Positions 8,942-18,592 are shown, counted from the first letter of the stretch. The stretch: 64,000 bases of DNA from Gemmatimonadota bacterium (GCA_026705765.1 JAPPAB010000055.1:60211-124210), one strand, 5' to 3'. Numbers and translations are program-made. Notes: generated from the letters alone by a model not told the origin.

Positions 8942-9328
8942 ATTCAGGTGTCAGTATCAGGGGGTCAGACGCCATACACGTATGCCCTGTCCAGCAATCC
9001 TGCCACAAGCTCTGGTCTTACTATCAATTCGAGCAGCGGACAAATCACTGGCACACCAACACAGACAGGCACTTTCACACTTACTGTGACTGCGACCGAT
9101 CATGCCAACAAGACTGCAACTGAAAGTTTCAGTATGGCTGTCAGTCTGATGGGTGATTTTAACGGTGATGGTGCAGTCAATACGTCAGATCATTTACTTT
9201 TTGTGGTAGCGTTTGGTCTATCCGAAGGTGAGGATGGTTTTAATAGTGAGATGGATCTGAATGGCGATGGGACCGTTGATACTGCCGATTTTCTGATATT
9301 TTCAAGTCACTTTCCCAATGATGGTTGA
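8942..9328 (+). pseudogene. Duplicated 3' fragment of the Ig-like/dockerin gene
   Basis: From about 8942 the sequence is nearly identical to the last 390 bases of the 4038 gene: one Ig-like repeat plus the dockerin-like end (GDFNGDGAVNTSDHLLF, DLNGDGTVDTADFLIF). The similarity continues past the stop into the CAGGAGACA spacer. There is no start codon, ribosome site or signal peptide. The 140 bases before it (8800-8941) resemble nothing I recognise. This is a relic of a tandem duplication of the block that carries the secreted protein end and the following gene. Confidence 0.85.
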
Positions 9329-9372
9329 TTTTTTTCGGGCAGGAGACAACTCTTTTTCAGGAGGAATTCACC

Positions 9373-9930
9373 ATGACACATCTAACAGCAATCGTTCTGA
9401 TTTTGGGACTATGTCTGTCCCAGGTCCTGATAGCAGGAGTGGTTCTTGAAGCTGGTGAAATTGACAGACTTAAAGAGACAATAGATACGCTTTCTGTAAA
9501 AAAAGAAAACCAATCTAGACGGATTGTTGGTAAGTTGGCAGGTGGTGTCCTGGGGGGAGCACTTTTCGCTCTTGTGGGAGGCGCAATCGGAATAAATGTC
9601 GGGGAGGACGAAACATACGATCCATTCGTAAATTCTTTAATTAGTGGATGGGTTGGCTATCTCGTCGGCGTGCCCGCTGGCATGAGCGTATTTGATCCTT
9701 ACGATCAATTTAAGTATTCATTGGTAGGTAGCTTGATCGGAGGTGCAGTAAGCCTTCCACTCCTCTACATTGAAGAAGACCTCTGGCCAGCTCTTTTTAT
9801 TGCCCCTTTTGTCAGCGCGGCGATCATGTCCGAGTTTTCTCGAAAGCCACCGAAGGATCGTAGTGTCTCCATCGGTCTGTTGCCCGGTCCCAATGGCAGA
9901 GTATCCGCTGTTGCTACACTTCGATTTTGA
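9373..9930 (+). CDS. Small exported or membrane protein with glycine-zipper segments
   Basis: The start is set by a very strong CAGGAGGAATTCACC site. The 185-residue product has an N-terminal signal or anchor (LTAIVLILGLCLSQVLIAG), a short coiled segment (GEIDRLKETIDTLSVKKENQ), then two or three Gly/Ala-rich hydrophobic stretches (GKLAGGVLGGALFALVGGAI; YSLVGSLIGGAVSLPLL) of glycine-zipper type. It ends SVSIGLLPGPNGRVSAVATLRF-like, similar in style to the end of the 7624 protein (aromatic C-terminus). It sits between the dockerin relic and the truncated paralogue, so it may belong to the same duplicated surface cluster. Function unknown. Confidence 0.7.
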   Translation: MTHLTAIVLILGLCLSQVLIAGVVLEAGEIDRLKETIDTLSVKKENQSRRIVGKLAGGVLGGALFALVGGAIGINVGEDETYDPFVNSLISGWVGYLVGVPAGMSVFDPYDQFKYSLVGSLIGGAVSLPLLYIEEDLWPALFIAPFVSAAIMSEFSRKPPKDRSVSIGLLPGPNGRVSAVATLRF

Positions 9931-9969
9931 GTTAGCTGCCAGTGCATTAGTCTCAAAAGGAAAGACCGC

Positions 9970-10345
9970 ATGAAATTAGCTGCTGTCTTTGTAACGGCGG
10001 CCCTCTTGCTCAATGCGATGGCTCCCACACTCGCGTATGCAGCCACATACCTGCAAGGCGCAGAGATCAATGCCAACACACTCATTCAAGATGCCTACGT
10101 TGTGGTCACCTATTACGATAGCAAGAATAAACAGCAATGGGAAAAGGGATGGATTGATGCGATTGACGAGACCACATTTCAGATTCGATTCAGAGCACTT
10201 TTTGGAAAGAAGACCATTGCTTACAACAAAGTGTTGTCAGTAATCATGAGCGAGGAAGCAACCTCACGAGGAAAACAAATCAATGAGGTGGATCGGTTTA
10301 TTCAAGAGATGGAAAAACGAATGGAGGACAGCACATCGGTCATCT
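9970..10345 (+). pseudogene. Truncated paralogue of the 7624 exported protein
   Basis: The first 115-120 codons closely follow the 7624 gene: signal peptide MKLAAVFVTAALLLNAM, then YLQGAEINANTLIQDAYVVV and RALFGKKTIAY. After about codon 120 the similarity stops. The frame then runs on to a stop at 10507-10509 only as antisense of the nucleotidyltransferase gene, so those last 50 codons are not native. The start has AAAGGAAAGACCGC in front. Insertion of the nucleotidyltransferase pair, or a recombination there, removed the C-terminal two thirds. The fragment could still be secreted but is most likely dead. Confidence 0.8.
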
Positions 10346-10795
10346 TTAGTCGCTTTCTTCGAGTGCCTCCAGGTCGGCCAAATCTTTTTGGCGACCAGCA
10401 AGACGTTTGTTTTTCACCAGTTGAGGTCGCCCGATATAAAAGACCTCAATGCCGCCATATATTCCCGTTTCCCTGTTTTCTGCTACTTCTTCCCATGAGA
10501 CACCTGTAATTGACGTAATCAGATCAACACGCACGGGAGGATATCCAAGTTGAATGACATGATCCGGCACGGTAAAGTCTGTCAATGTCAATTCCAGATT
10601 TCCGAATCCAAATTCAGATAAAGCATCTAAAATTCGTCGCGCGTTTTCGGTTTCTGCCCGAATCAAAATGTCCAAATCTCCGGTGTATCGCGGTACACCA
10701 TGATGTGAAAGCGCGTAAGCACCCACGATCACATATTCAACCTCATGCGCGTTTAATAACGCGAGCAACTCTTTGAAGTCTTCCTGTACTTCCAT
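10346..10795 (-). CDS. Minimal nucleotidyltransferase-fold protein (MNT/AbiEii-like)
   Basis: The 149-residue product has the layout of small nucleotidyltransferase-superfamily proteins: EYVIVGAYALSHHGVPRYTGDLDILI, where G-(A/S)-x-A-x-x-x-H-G and the DLDI pair form the nucleotide and metal site, followed by RVDLITSITG with a third acidic residue. Such proteins often pair with a short upstream gene as toxin-antitoxin or AMPylation-type modules. The start overlaps the end of the 60-codon gene at 10743-10925 (53 bases shared), so translation is coupled. It is antisense to, and terminates inside, the truncated 9970 gene. Confidence 0.8.
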   Translation of the reverse strand: MEVQEDFKELLALLNAHEVEYVIVGAYALSHHGVPRYTGDLDILIRAETENARRILDALSEFGFGNLELTLTDFTVPDHVIQLGYPPVRVDLITSITGVSWEEVAENRETGIYGGIEVFYIGRPQLVKNKRLAGRQKDLADLEALEESD

Positions 10796-10925
10796 GGTGT
10801 TGTCGCCTGAGATATTCTACAGCCAAAACCCGCTCTTCTGCGGGCCGGCTCAGCCAATAGGCCAGATCTTCTTTTGCCTGAGAATGCGTCGTCAGGTTTC
10901 GTTTTTGAACGACTTTTTGTATCAT
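10743..10925 (-). CDS. Small partner protein of the nucleotidyltransferase
   Basis: A 60-residue basic protein (MIQKVVQKRNLTTHSQ...RVARVIKRA). The start at 10925 is preferred over the longer frame (to 10988) because CCGGAGAAAGCAC precedes it. The sequence KEDLAYWLSRPAEERVLAVE reads as an amphipathic helix followed by a flexible basic tail. Short genes of this type with a W-rich helix are repeatedly found just before nucleotidyltransferase-like genes, so a two-gene module, perhaps toxin-antitoxin-like, is inferred. Which partner would be toxic is not decidable from sequence. Confidence 0.7.
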   Translation of the reverse strand: MIQKVVQKRNLTTHSQAKEDLAYWLSRPAEERVLAVEYLRRQHHGSTGRLQRVARVIKRA

Positions 10926-11031
10926 GTGCTTTCTCCGGGACCCCATTGCTCTTGTAAAGAAATATAGATTAAATTCCTCAAAAGACAATCATATAAATGA
11001 GGAGTGTGCATACTTCCCACCTCACTTCCCC

Positions 11032-13020
11032 TCACGCCCAACCGTGTACCCCGTGCCCACCCCCGGGGAACCAGATCAAATCCACAACAAACGAAACCAG
11101 TACCCCCGTCGCCCTGCCTGCAATAATCCCGAAAAAGAGCGGACGGTATTTTTCATAAAGAGACACACCACCCACCCGAATCACAATAGCTTTAAACAAC
11201 CAGACAATAATAAGCGACGTAATCTCGTGAAGAATACTCGTCGTAGTAATAATAAAACCCACGGGATGGATGGGCCACCAGGGCAGGCGGTACCGAAGCG
11301 CTGTGAGAACCGCAAAAATGAAACCCCCAAAGCCGAACAGCACCATCCGCTCCCATGAAGCCGGCTCGGGAGATTTGATCTTCGTGACAATCGCATCGTA
11401 AAGACGGGGCGCGTACCGGGTAAACGGATACTCCGTAAAATTGTACGCCCCGTGTGTATAGCCCAGATAGAGCACCATCGAAATATTGACCACCAGCGCG
11501 CCGACCAACCCCAAAAGCAACACCCAGAAAAGCGCGCGCTTATTGCCCGGCACGCGATCAAAAACTTTGGCATTCTGCGACAGAGCCGGCATAAACAGCA
11601 TCCAGCGCAGCGCGTGAGCCGTAGAACCCACGGCAATCGTCCTCGGATCAATCGTAACCGTACCGATCAATTGAAAACCCATATCCAGAGGCGTCGTGGG
11701 AATACCCAGGTACAGCGTACCCGACTCACACACAAAACGGGCAAGCGCAATATAAATAACAATCGCCGCCGGTATCGTAATCATCAAAAGCCCTGGCGCA
11801 ACCCCCGCCTTCAAAAGATAGGCCACGATATAGGCCACACCCACAATCAAACCAATCACAGCCGTGCGGTAAGAAAGAAGCTCATTCGCATCATCCACAC
11901 CGGGATCATCATGCCACGCCTTCCTGAAAACCGCCTTCAAATGCCGCCGCGCAGTCCACAGCCCCCAGCCCACAAACACAAAAAGCGCGCCCATACACTG
12001 CCACTGCACCAGGGGATCGCCCCATCCACCGCCCTTCTGGTGCATGCGCCCAAACTGAAAACCCGTCTTCCGAATAAGCGCAATCTCGCCCATCAGCAAA
12101 AAGTGGAAAAACCAGATCGAAAAAAGAATCTCCAGATTGACAAAATATCCAAAACCAATCGTATAAGTATTAAGATGTGTCAACAGCGGCGGAAAAAGGC
12201 GCGCAAAATAAAAAAGCCCGCCATTGGGACTCATGCTAATGCGGGGCACCGTCGTATAAAAATAAGTAATAATATTCCACCCGATAATCCCAAACGCCAG
12301 CCCAAAACCAATCCAAAAGAGATACCCCCGAAACAGGATCGGCCAACCGCTTCGACCCGAAGAATCGCGCGTCTCCGCAACCATCTCGAGAACAGGTGCG
12401 AGCAGGGGATAATCCAGACGCTCGCTCTCAACCCATTGCTTGCGAAGAATAACCACAATACAAAAACACACCACAAACCCCGCCAAAATCAGCGTAACCC
12501 ACCAGAAAATCGGACCGACCCAGACCTCCCACGGAATGGACACCCCAGATGGCAAACCCTCGTACAAAAACGTCGTCTGCTGGTGATCATTGGAAGGAAA
12601 GAGATACGGCGGAAGAAAGGGCTGAACATTGTCAATCCACCCATTCTCCGGCGTAGCCAGATAATGCGGCGCAGCCATCAGCCCCAGCCAGACACCGGTC
12701 AACCCACGCGCGGGAATAATCGCACCGACCAGACCCATCGCAAAAATAACAGCCAGTTCTCGAGGGGCCAGCCCCTGTCTGTCGAACCGAATTTTCAGAA
12801 GCGTATTGACAATAAAAACGCACAAAAAAATAGCAAAAATAGAAACCGGCAGATGCGTAATATTAACCGCGGAAGTATTTGCAGCCGTGCGGGAATACGT
12901 CACCCATGCACTCGCCAGACAAGAAATCAGAAGCCCCAACGCGACACTGCGAGGCGTAATGCGCGCCGCTCTTCTCTGGGCTTCTTCAGATGTGGGAGAC
13001 GGGGATTCGGGAAGGGCCAT
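11032..13020 (-). CDS. DUF6785/DUF6784-like multispanning membrane protein (OPT-like), copy 1
   Basis: A 662-residue inner-membrane protein with about 12-14 hydrophobic segments, a short charged N-terminus and the C-terminal pattern WFPGGGHGVHGW. It is homologous to the protein at 37969-39954: both have a tract ending HLP/HMP near residue 55, a tPENgW or sPENrW element followed by FPSN/IPSN, RKQW(V/A)E.E.L.YP near residue 195, and the same C-terminal GHxVHxW. These proteins resemble oligopeptide-transporter (OPT) type carriers and are common in polysaccharide-degrading planctomycete- and Latescibacterota-like genomes. Transport of a breakdown product is inferred from its divergent position next to the heparinase operon. 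No ribosome site is visible before the ATG at 13020. Confidence 0.8.
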   Translation of the reverse strand: MALPESPSPTSEEAQRRAARITPRSVALGLLISCLASAWVTYSRTAANTSAVNITHLPVSIFAIFLCVFIVNTLLKIRFDRQGLAPRELAVIFAMGLVGAIIPARGLTGVWLGLMAAPHYLATPENGWIDNVQPFLPPYLFPSNDHQQTTFLYEGLPSGVSIPWEVWVGPIFWWVTLILAGFVVCFCIVVILRKQWVESERLDYPLLAPVLEMVAETRDSSGRSGWPILFRGYLFWIGFGLAFGIIGWNIITYFYTTVPRISMSPNGGLFYFARLFPPLLTHLNTYTIGFGYFVNLEILFSIWFFHFLLMGEIALIRKTGFQFGRMHQKGGGWGDPLVQWQCMGALFVFVGWGLWTARRHLKAVFRKAWHDDPGVDDANELLSYRTAVIGLIVGVAYIVAYLLKAGVAPGLLMITIPAAIVIYIALARFVCESGTLYLGIPTTPLDMGFQLIGTVTIDPRTIAVGSTAHALRWMLFMPALSQNAKVFDRVPGNKRALFWVLLLGLVGALVVNISMVLYLGYTHGAYNFTEYPFTRYAPRLYDAIVTKIKSPEPASWERMVLFGFGGFIFAVLTALRYRLPWWPIHPVGFIITTTSILHEITSLIIVWLFKAIVIRVGGVSLYEKYRPLFFGIIAGRATGVLVSFVVDLIWFPGGGHGVHGWA

Positions 13021-13060
13021 AGTGTTTTAGAAGAATGGGCTTTTCGCATTTGAAGCAAAC

Positions 13061-13080
13061 CCAAATTTTCTTGAATTTGG
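13061..13080. promoter_or_regulatory. Operator-like palindrome between divergent genes
   Basis: CCAAATTTTCTTGAATTTGG is an inverted repeat with 7-bp perfect arms (CCAAATT/AATTTGG) and a 6-base centre. It sits in the 154-base gap between the transporter at 11032-13020 (minus) and the heparinase operon (plus). A dimeric regulator controlling both directions is inferred. Confidence 0.5.
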
Positions 13081-13174
13081 AAATATGTCATGTAAATTTG
13101 CGACCTAATATAGTCACACATAGCGGCAACAAGCCACAAAAATTTATCACTGGTACCCAATAAGGAGCATCGCG

Positions 13175-16174
13175 ATGGGACTGTACACACCCGAAGAAAT
13201 AAGCAATGCCCGGCGAAACATCCAACGCTACGCCTGGGCAAAAGCTGAGCGAGATGCCACAATCGAAACATGCGCGCCCTGGATCGCGCGAAGCGATGGT
13301 GAAATCTGGGACCTGATCACCGGACAATCCATCCCCCGCGGCATCCACGTCAACCCCGACCTCGGCTGTCCCGAATGCGGCAGAGACGTCTATGCATTCG
13401 GAAACTACCCCTGGAAAGTATCGTTGGACCGCCCCTACAAATTGGAATGTCCGTCGTGCGGAGAAATCTGGCCCAAAAACGACTTCGAGGCATTTTACAA
13501 AAGCGGCCTGGGATCCGGTGGCGTATTCGACCGCAGCCTCGCCGATGAAACCCTGCTATACAACGCCGAACACCCCAACAACCCACACTATGCAGTAGAT
13601 GACGGCATGGGCTGGATCGACGAATCGGGAAACCGCTGGTGGTTCATCGCTTACTACAGCCATTATTGCACATGGAAGGAACTACCAGCAGCCGCCCTCG
13701 CCCTGGGCAAAGCGTATCTCTACACGGGCGACACCACTTATGCCCACAAAGGCGCCATCATCCTGGACCGCATCGCAGACGTCTATCCCGACATGGACTT
13801 AACCCCCTACTCGGACCTCGGCCTCTACAACTCCCACGGCGGCACGGGCATGGGCCGCATCACAGGCTGTATATGGGAAAACGGCATGGCCGAGACCCTA
13901 TCCCTATCCTGCGACATGACCTCCGAAGGAATAGAAGACGACAATGAACTCGTCCAATTCCTATCCGCACAAGCGGAAAAATGGCAGATCGCACAGCCCA
14001 AATCGAACATCGCCCACATCCGCAAAAACATCGAACGCGGACTCCTTCGAGAATTCATACGCTCCTGTCGAGACCGGCGCATCCGCGGCAACGAAGGCAT
14101 GACCCAAACCGCCATGGCCACAGCAGCGGCAGTACTGGACGACCCACGAGAAACGCCCAAAGCACTCGACTGGCTCTTTGAACCCGGAGAATCCAGAGGC
14201 ACAGGTGGGGGACACATCCCGGCAACCCTGATCGGAGAAGTGGATCGAGACGGCGTTGGCAACGAAGCAGCCCCCGGCTATTGCTTCGGCTGGATGAACG
14301 CATTTGCCCGCTGTGCATGGATACTGGATCAATGTCGCAAATACCGGGACTACGATCTATACCGCGACTATCCCCGCCTCAAACGCATGTACAGCGTGCC
14401 CTATCGCCTCACCGCACTGGACCGCTACACCCCCCACATCGGCGACACCGGCAACACCGGAGGCGAGGGGATGACAAGCGTAGATCTCGAAACAGTCATC
14501 AGTGCCTTCGCCCGACTCGGCGACCCCGACCTCGCGCGCCTCGCGTACAAACTCAACGGAAACAGCGTAGAAGGCCTGCACACCTCCATCTTCGACGCCG
14601 ATCCCGAAGCAATCCAGAAAACCGTCCTCCACATCGTAAAACAACACGGCGAATTAGAACTCAAAAGCGAAAACCTGAACGGCTATGGACTCACCGTATT
14701 CCGGCACGGCAAAGAAAATGACCAGCGAGCGGCCTGGCTGTATTACGGGCGCAACGGCGGACACGGCCACCGAGACCGGTTGAACATTGGAATGTACTAC
14801 CGCGGAATGGACGTATTACCCGACCTGGGATATCCCGAATACGCCGACAGCAAATGGCCCAAACGGGCAGGGTGGACCACAAACACCATCTCACACAACA
14901 CAGTAATGGTAAACCAGCAACAGCAAGAAGGGAACTGGATCGGACACTGCCAATATTTTGCCACCTCGCAGGGTGTGGGCGTCGTCGAAATCGCATCCCC
15001 CGAAATATACCCTGACGTACAGGACTATCGGCGCACCCTCGCAATGATCGACGTATCCGCCACCGAATCTTACCTCATCGACTTCTTCCGCGTGGATGGC
15101 GGAAACGACCACATCATGAGCTTCCACGCCGGAGAAGGCGACGTAAGCACCCGGGGCATTGATCTCACCCCACAGAAAAAGGGAACCTACGCGGGCGAAA
15201 CCATCTCCTTCGGCACGCACTACGACGGACCACCCGACGGACGCTACCGCGGAAGTGGCTTTGCCTACCTCTACGGCATTCACCGCGCCGAGAACCCCAC
15301 AGCCGGATGGTCGGCAGACTGGAAACTCGCAGATACCTGGAAAACCCGGCACGGAAAAATCCCATTACACCTCCGCTATCACATCTTATCCAACGCAGAA
15401 AACGCGGCCCTTGCATGGGGCGATCCCCCCCAAAACAAACCCGGCAACCCCCGGCGCATCCGCTACGTACTCTTGCACAACACCGGCTCAGACCGAAAAA
15501 GCCTCTTCGCCTCCATCATAGAGCCTTACCGCGAGGATCAGCCCCATATAGCAGACGCCACCCGCATCGACCTCGGATTGGAAAAACGCGACCTAACAGC
15601 AGCAGCTATAAGAATAACAACCCAAACAGGCCGAACAGATCATATCCTGTCATCTGACGACCCGAACCGCGCATTTCACCTGAGCGAAAACATCGCAGCC
15701 GCGGGCCGATTTGCAATCATATCCCAGGAAAACGGACAAACAGCCATCTTCTTAGTCGGCGGAACGCAAGTGAACACCACCTCTGGGACCCTGCGAATCA
15801 GCACCCCAGTTCACCGCGGCACCATAACGGACTTCCACCGCGAAGAAACCGGACCCGCCTGGATCGAAATAGAAGGCACTCTCCCCCCGGACAAACGCCT
15901 CATCGGCACACAACTTCGGATCTTAAACGACGGCATTCGGGACGCCTGTTACACCATCTCCGACATCGCACCTTTGGAAAAAAACAAAGTGCGCGTAGAA
16001 GTGGGCGACACCTCCTTCATCCGGGGACTCGCATCCCGCGAGGATTATACAAAAGGCTTTGTTTATGATATTTCCACAGGCGACCCGTGCGAAATACAAA
16101 ACGCCGTACACCTTCACATCGCCAATGGCGAAATCGCAACAATGCGCGCAACCGTCGATTATGAATGGACTTGA
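13175..16174 (+). CDS. Heparinase II/III family polysaccharide lyase
   Basis: A 999-residue protein. The C-terminal heparinase II/III beta-sandwich signature is plain at residues about 528-585: GGHGHRDRLNIGMYY, LPDLGYP, then T.SHNTVMV. An alpha/alpha-toroid region (about 150-500) precedes it, with YSHYCTWKELPAAALALGKAYL. A C-P-E-C / C-P-S-C pair (about residues 65 and 92) looks like a zinc ribbon near the N-terminus, which is not typical of the family. There is no signal peptide, so it probably acts on imported oligosaccharides in the cytoplasm, or is exported by an unseen route. Family members cleave uronic-acid polymers (heparan sulfate, alginate, other glycuronans) by beta-elimination. Start 13175 follows AATAAGGAGCATCGCG. 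First gene of a four-gene operon. Confidence 0.9.
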   Translation: MGLYTPEEISNARRNIQRYAWAKAERDATIETCAPWIARSDGEIWDLITGQSIPRGIHVNPDLGCPECGRDVYAFGNYPWKVSLDRPYKLECPSCGEIWPKNDFEAFYKSGLGSGGVFDRSLADETLLYNAEHPNNPHYAVDDGMGWIDESGNRWWFIAYYSHYCTWKELPAAALALGKAYLYTGDTTYAHKGAIILDRIADVYPDMDLTPYSDLGLYNSHGGTGMGRITGCIWENGMAETLSLSCDMTSEGIEDDNELVQFLSAQAEKWQIAQPKSNIAHIRKNIERGLLREFIRSCRDRRIRGNEGMTQTAMATAAAVLDDPRETPKALDWLFEPGESRGTGGGHIPATLIGEVDRDGVGNEAAPGYCFGWMNAFARCAWILDQCRKYRDYDLYRDYPRLKRMYSVPYRLTALDRYTPHIGDTGNTGGEGMTSVDLETVISAFARLGDPDLARLAYKLNGNSVEGLHTSIFDADPEAIQKTVLHIVKQHGELELKSENLNGYGLTVFRHGKENDQRAAWLYYGRNGGHGHRDRLNIGMYYRGMDVLPDLGYPEYADSKWPKRAGWTTNTISHNTVMVNQQQQEGNWIGHCQYFATSQGVGVVEIASPEIYPDVQDYRRTLAMIDVSATESYLIDFFRVDGGNDHIMSFHAGEGDVSTRGIDLTPQKKGTYAGETISFGTHYDGPPDGRYRGSGFAYLYGIHRAENPTAGWSADWKLADTWKTRHGKIPLHLRYHILSNAENAALAWGDPPQNKPGNPRRIRYVLLHNTGSDRKSLFASIIEPYREDQPHIADATRIDLGLEKRDLTAAAIRITTQTGRTDHILSSDDPNRAFHLSENIAAAGRFAIISQENGQTAIFLVGGTQVNTTSGTLRISTPVHRGTITDFHREETGPAWIEIEGTLPPDKRLIGTQLRILNDGIRDACYTISDIAPLEKNKVRVEVGDTSFIRGLASREDYTKGFVYDISTGDPCEIQNAVHLHIANGEIATMRATVDYEWT

Positions 16175-16192
16175 CGCTAAAAGGAGAACCAA

Positions 16193-18592
16193 ATGCTATG
16201 CATGACCGACATCACAGACCTGCAGCATCCGCACCTTCCCGACACTGAAAACGAAATGAGTCGCCGTTACCTCCGAATGATCGAACAGTGGATACCAACG
16301 GGCATCGCGTACTTTGCCGACTGGCCCGACCGCCCCAACTGCGGGCATTTCTTCGGCGGATGTCACTGGTATGGAATCGAAACCATCAGCTGTGCCGAAA
16401 CCTTTGCCTACGCCAGTACGTCTCCAGAATACGACGAGACATCCACGGGCGTATCCCGCGACACCCTGCGGGAAATGGCAATCAAAGGCGTGCGCTACCT
16501 CTGTTTCACACACGACTCCGGTCCCGAAGACTGCGTGCGTCCCTCAGAAGGACTGGGCCGCCCGGAAAACTGCGGCACCAAATGGGGCGAACGGGGCAAA
16601 GGCTTCTTCCGCGAAAGCCAGTGCGGCAGCACCGTTGCGGGCCTGGCGCGCATCTGTCTGCTACTGCGAGAATGGATCGATCGAGAAACCTGGATGATGG
16701 TCGCCCGCGTACACGAAGACTACGCCGCGCGATTCGGAAACATGGCACCCAAAAGCGGCGTCTATACAGACACCCAAATGGAAGAAAACGCCTGGACCTC
16801 TCACGGGCTCACCTCCTGTTTCCTATTCTTATCCAAACACGCGGACGCCGCAGCCTGGGAAGCAACCGCCCGCAGATGGATGTTCTCCACATGCGCCGCG
16901 CCACAAGACGCCAAAGACCTGGGCCTTGTAGGCCGCGAAACCGCGCGAACCCTAACCGCAAAAATATTCACAGCACTACCCGACTACCTCGCGGAAAACC
17001 ACGGCATGGTCCACCCCAGCTACACGGCCTCGGGCCTCTCTCCCCTCATGAGTGTGGGCTGCCTGTACCGGCTCTGGGGACGCGAACTACCCCCAGAACT
17101 CTTCTGGAACAAACAACGCGTGTACGAAAACCTCAAAGCCTTAACCGACGGCGGCGGCTATGCCCAGGCCGTACAGGGCATGGACTGGCATTATCTAAAC
17201 ATATTCGCAACCATAGCCGCACACGCCATAGCCGCCGTATATTTCGACGACCCGGACGCCGCGGCCATGGAACGCCTGGGCCTGGAACATGCCGAACGCC
17301 GACAGCGCGGAAATGGAGGACGGATGTACGACCCTCACCTCGCCCAGAAAGCACACGACCAGCAGGACCCCATGATCATGCGCGAAGTCTCGATCTCGGG
17401 CGCCGCTGGCCTCTACCTCCTCCATCGCCTCCTTGGACCAGGCCCATCGCCCTCACCCACTGCAGAAATGGAATCTCGTCTCTCGGGCGTACGCCACTTT
17501 CCCCACGCGGGATTTGTACACCACAGACACCCACATGGACAAACCTCATTTGCCTGGCGCAACTCCATCATGGCCCTGCCCCTCACGCGGGAAGGCATCT
17601 ACACCATCGCCCCCTGTTCAGACACATGGCTCGGCACACCCATCGTAAAAAACCGACCCGACAGCCACCGCCTAAAAACCGTGCGCGTAGCCGAATACGA
17701 CGACAGCTTTGCCGTCGCCCTCGTCATAGACCGCTGCCAGGAATCCCTGCGCCAGCACGTACTCTTTGCCAGCCTGCCAGACGGCCGCATCTTGTCCTTT
17801 GAAAAATTCACTGCCCGGGAAGACCTCGTACTGGAAAAACTCAACCAGGGATTCCTGCGCATCACCAACGAACACTTCTCGCACCTGGCCCCCAACTGCC
17901 GCGGCGAGCGCGTACTATATCATCCCGACGGCGAAACCCGGTACGCGGGCTGGCACGGCGAATCAGAATCCGATGATATAATCGACAACCTGAGCCATCC
18001 CCCCTATCTCAACATAGACAACCGCCTGGGCATACACTTTACCGGAAACGGCGACACAGTCTATCACAACCGGCACTACTTCAACCCCTACCGCGCCATA
18101 GCCGACGACCTCACACTATCTTGCCTATCGGACGAAAAACCCCTTCGCGCAGGCGAAGAAGCGGGTCGTCTCACTGCCCTGCTCATCCCCGAACAAACTG
18201 CTGCCGACACACCCAACACCCCCTTCGAAATTCTGTCCGCACCGGAAAACAGCGTCGGCCTCATAACCGAAGAATATCTCGCCGCCGCAAACTTTGGTAC
18301 CGCACAACAAATATGCACATTCACCGCAAACAGAACCGAACAACTCCCCATCTTCCCCGGCACCATCCTCGAAACCCATGGAAACCGTGCCCTCTACCGC
18401 ATCCCCATCGGCGGCGAATCAGCCTGCCTATTCCGCGCGACCCAAATATTGAACATAGAAGGCGACGTGCGGATAGACGCCATAGCCGACGGGGCACTAT
18501 ACGCCTCCAGTTCCGAACATGCAGAAGTAAAAATCGCAGGAGAAGACGGCACGCACACCATTAGCCGTGGAGAAACCAGACGAATAGCTTGA
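16193..18592 (+). CDS. Unknown 799-aa protein of the heparinase operon, possibly a second toroid-type glycan enzyme
   Basis: Starts 18 bases after the heparinase stop with AAAAGGAGAACCAA. No signal peptide. The first half (residues about 1-400) is rich in paired helices with aromatic and histidine residues (PNCGHFFGGCHWYG, HDSGPEDCVRP, GMVHPSYTASG), consistent with an alpha/alpha barrel. The second half (400-799) reads as beta-rich, with HAGFVHHRHPHGQTSFAWRN resembling the histidine-bearing opening of heparinase-type sandwich domains, and a later tail of strand-like repeats. This overall toroid-plus-sandwich plan matches polysaccharide lyases, but I cannot place it in a family. Operon position supports a role in degrading the same acidic glycan. 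Confidence 0.75.
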   Translation: MLCMTDITDLQHPHLPDTENEMSRRYLRMIEQWIPTGIAYFADWPDRPNCGHFFGGCHWYGIETISCAETFAYASTSPEYDETSTGVSRDTLREMAIKGVRYLCFTHDSGPEDCVRPSEGLGRPENCGTKWGERGKGFFRESQCGSTVAGLARICLLLREWIDRETWMMVARVHEDYAARFGNMAPKSGVYTDTQMEENAWTSHGLTSCFLFLSKHADAAAWEATARRWMFSTCAAPQDAKDLGLVGRETARTLTAKIFTALPDYLAENHGMVHPSYTASGLSPLMSVGCLYRLWGRELPPELFWNKQRVYENLKALTDGGGYAQAVQGMDWHYLNIFATIAAHAIAAVYFDDPDAAAMERLGLEHAERRQRGNGGRMYDPHLAQKAHDQQDPMIMREVSISGAAGLYLLHRLLGPGPSPSPTAEMESRLSGVRHFPHAGFVHHRHPHGQTSFAWRNSIMALPLTREGIYTIAPCSDTWLGTPIVKNRPDSHRLKTVRVAEYDDSFAVALVIDRCQESLRQHVLFASLPDGRILSFEKFTAREDLVLEKLNQGFLRITNEHFSHLAPNCRGERVLYHPDGETRYAGWHGESESDDIIDNLSHPPYLNIDNRLGIHFTGNGDTVYHNRHYFNPYRAIADDLTLSCLSDEKPLRAGEEAGRLTALLIPEQTAADTPNTPFEILSAPENSVGLITEEYLAAANFGTAQQICTFTANRTEQLPIFPGTILETHGNRALYRIPIGGESACLFRATQILNIEGDVRIDAIADGALYASSSEHAEVKIAGEDGTHTISRGETRRIA

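Noticed and set aside
11452..13053. 533-codon frame on the plus strand opposite the DUF6785 gene
   Set aside because: Low-complexity, Arg/Asn/His-rich translation and no ribosome site; it is the shadow of the minus-strand membrane gene, whose codon use and homology to 37969-39954 are clear.
16288..17802. 504-codon frame inside the 799-aa gene
   Set aside because: Arg/His/Pro-rich shadow in another frame of a GC-rich gene; no start site and no recognisable domain.
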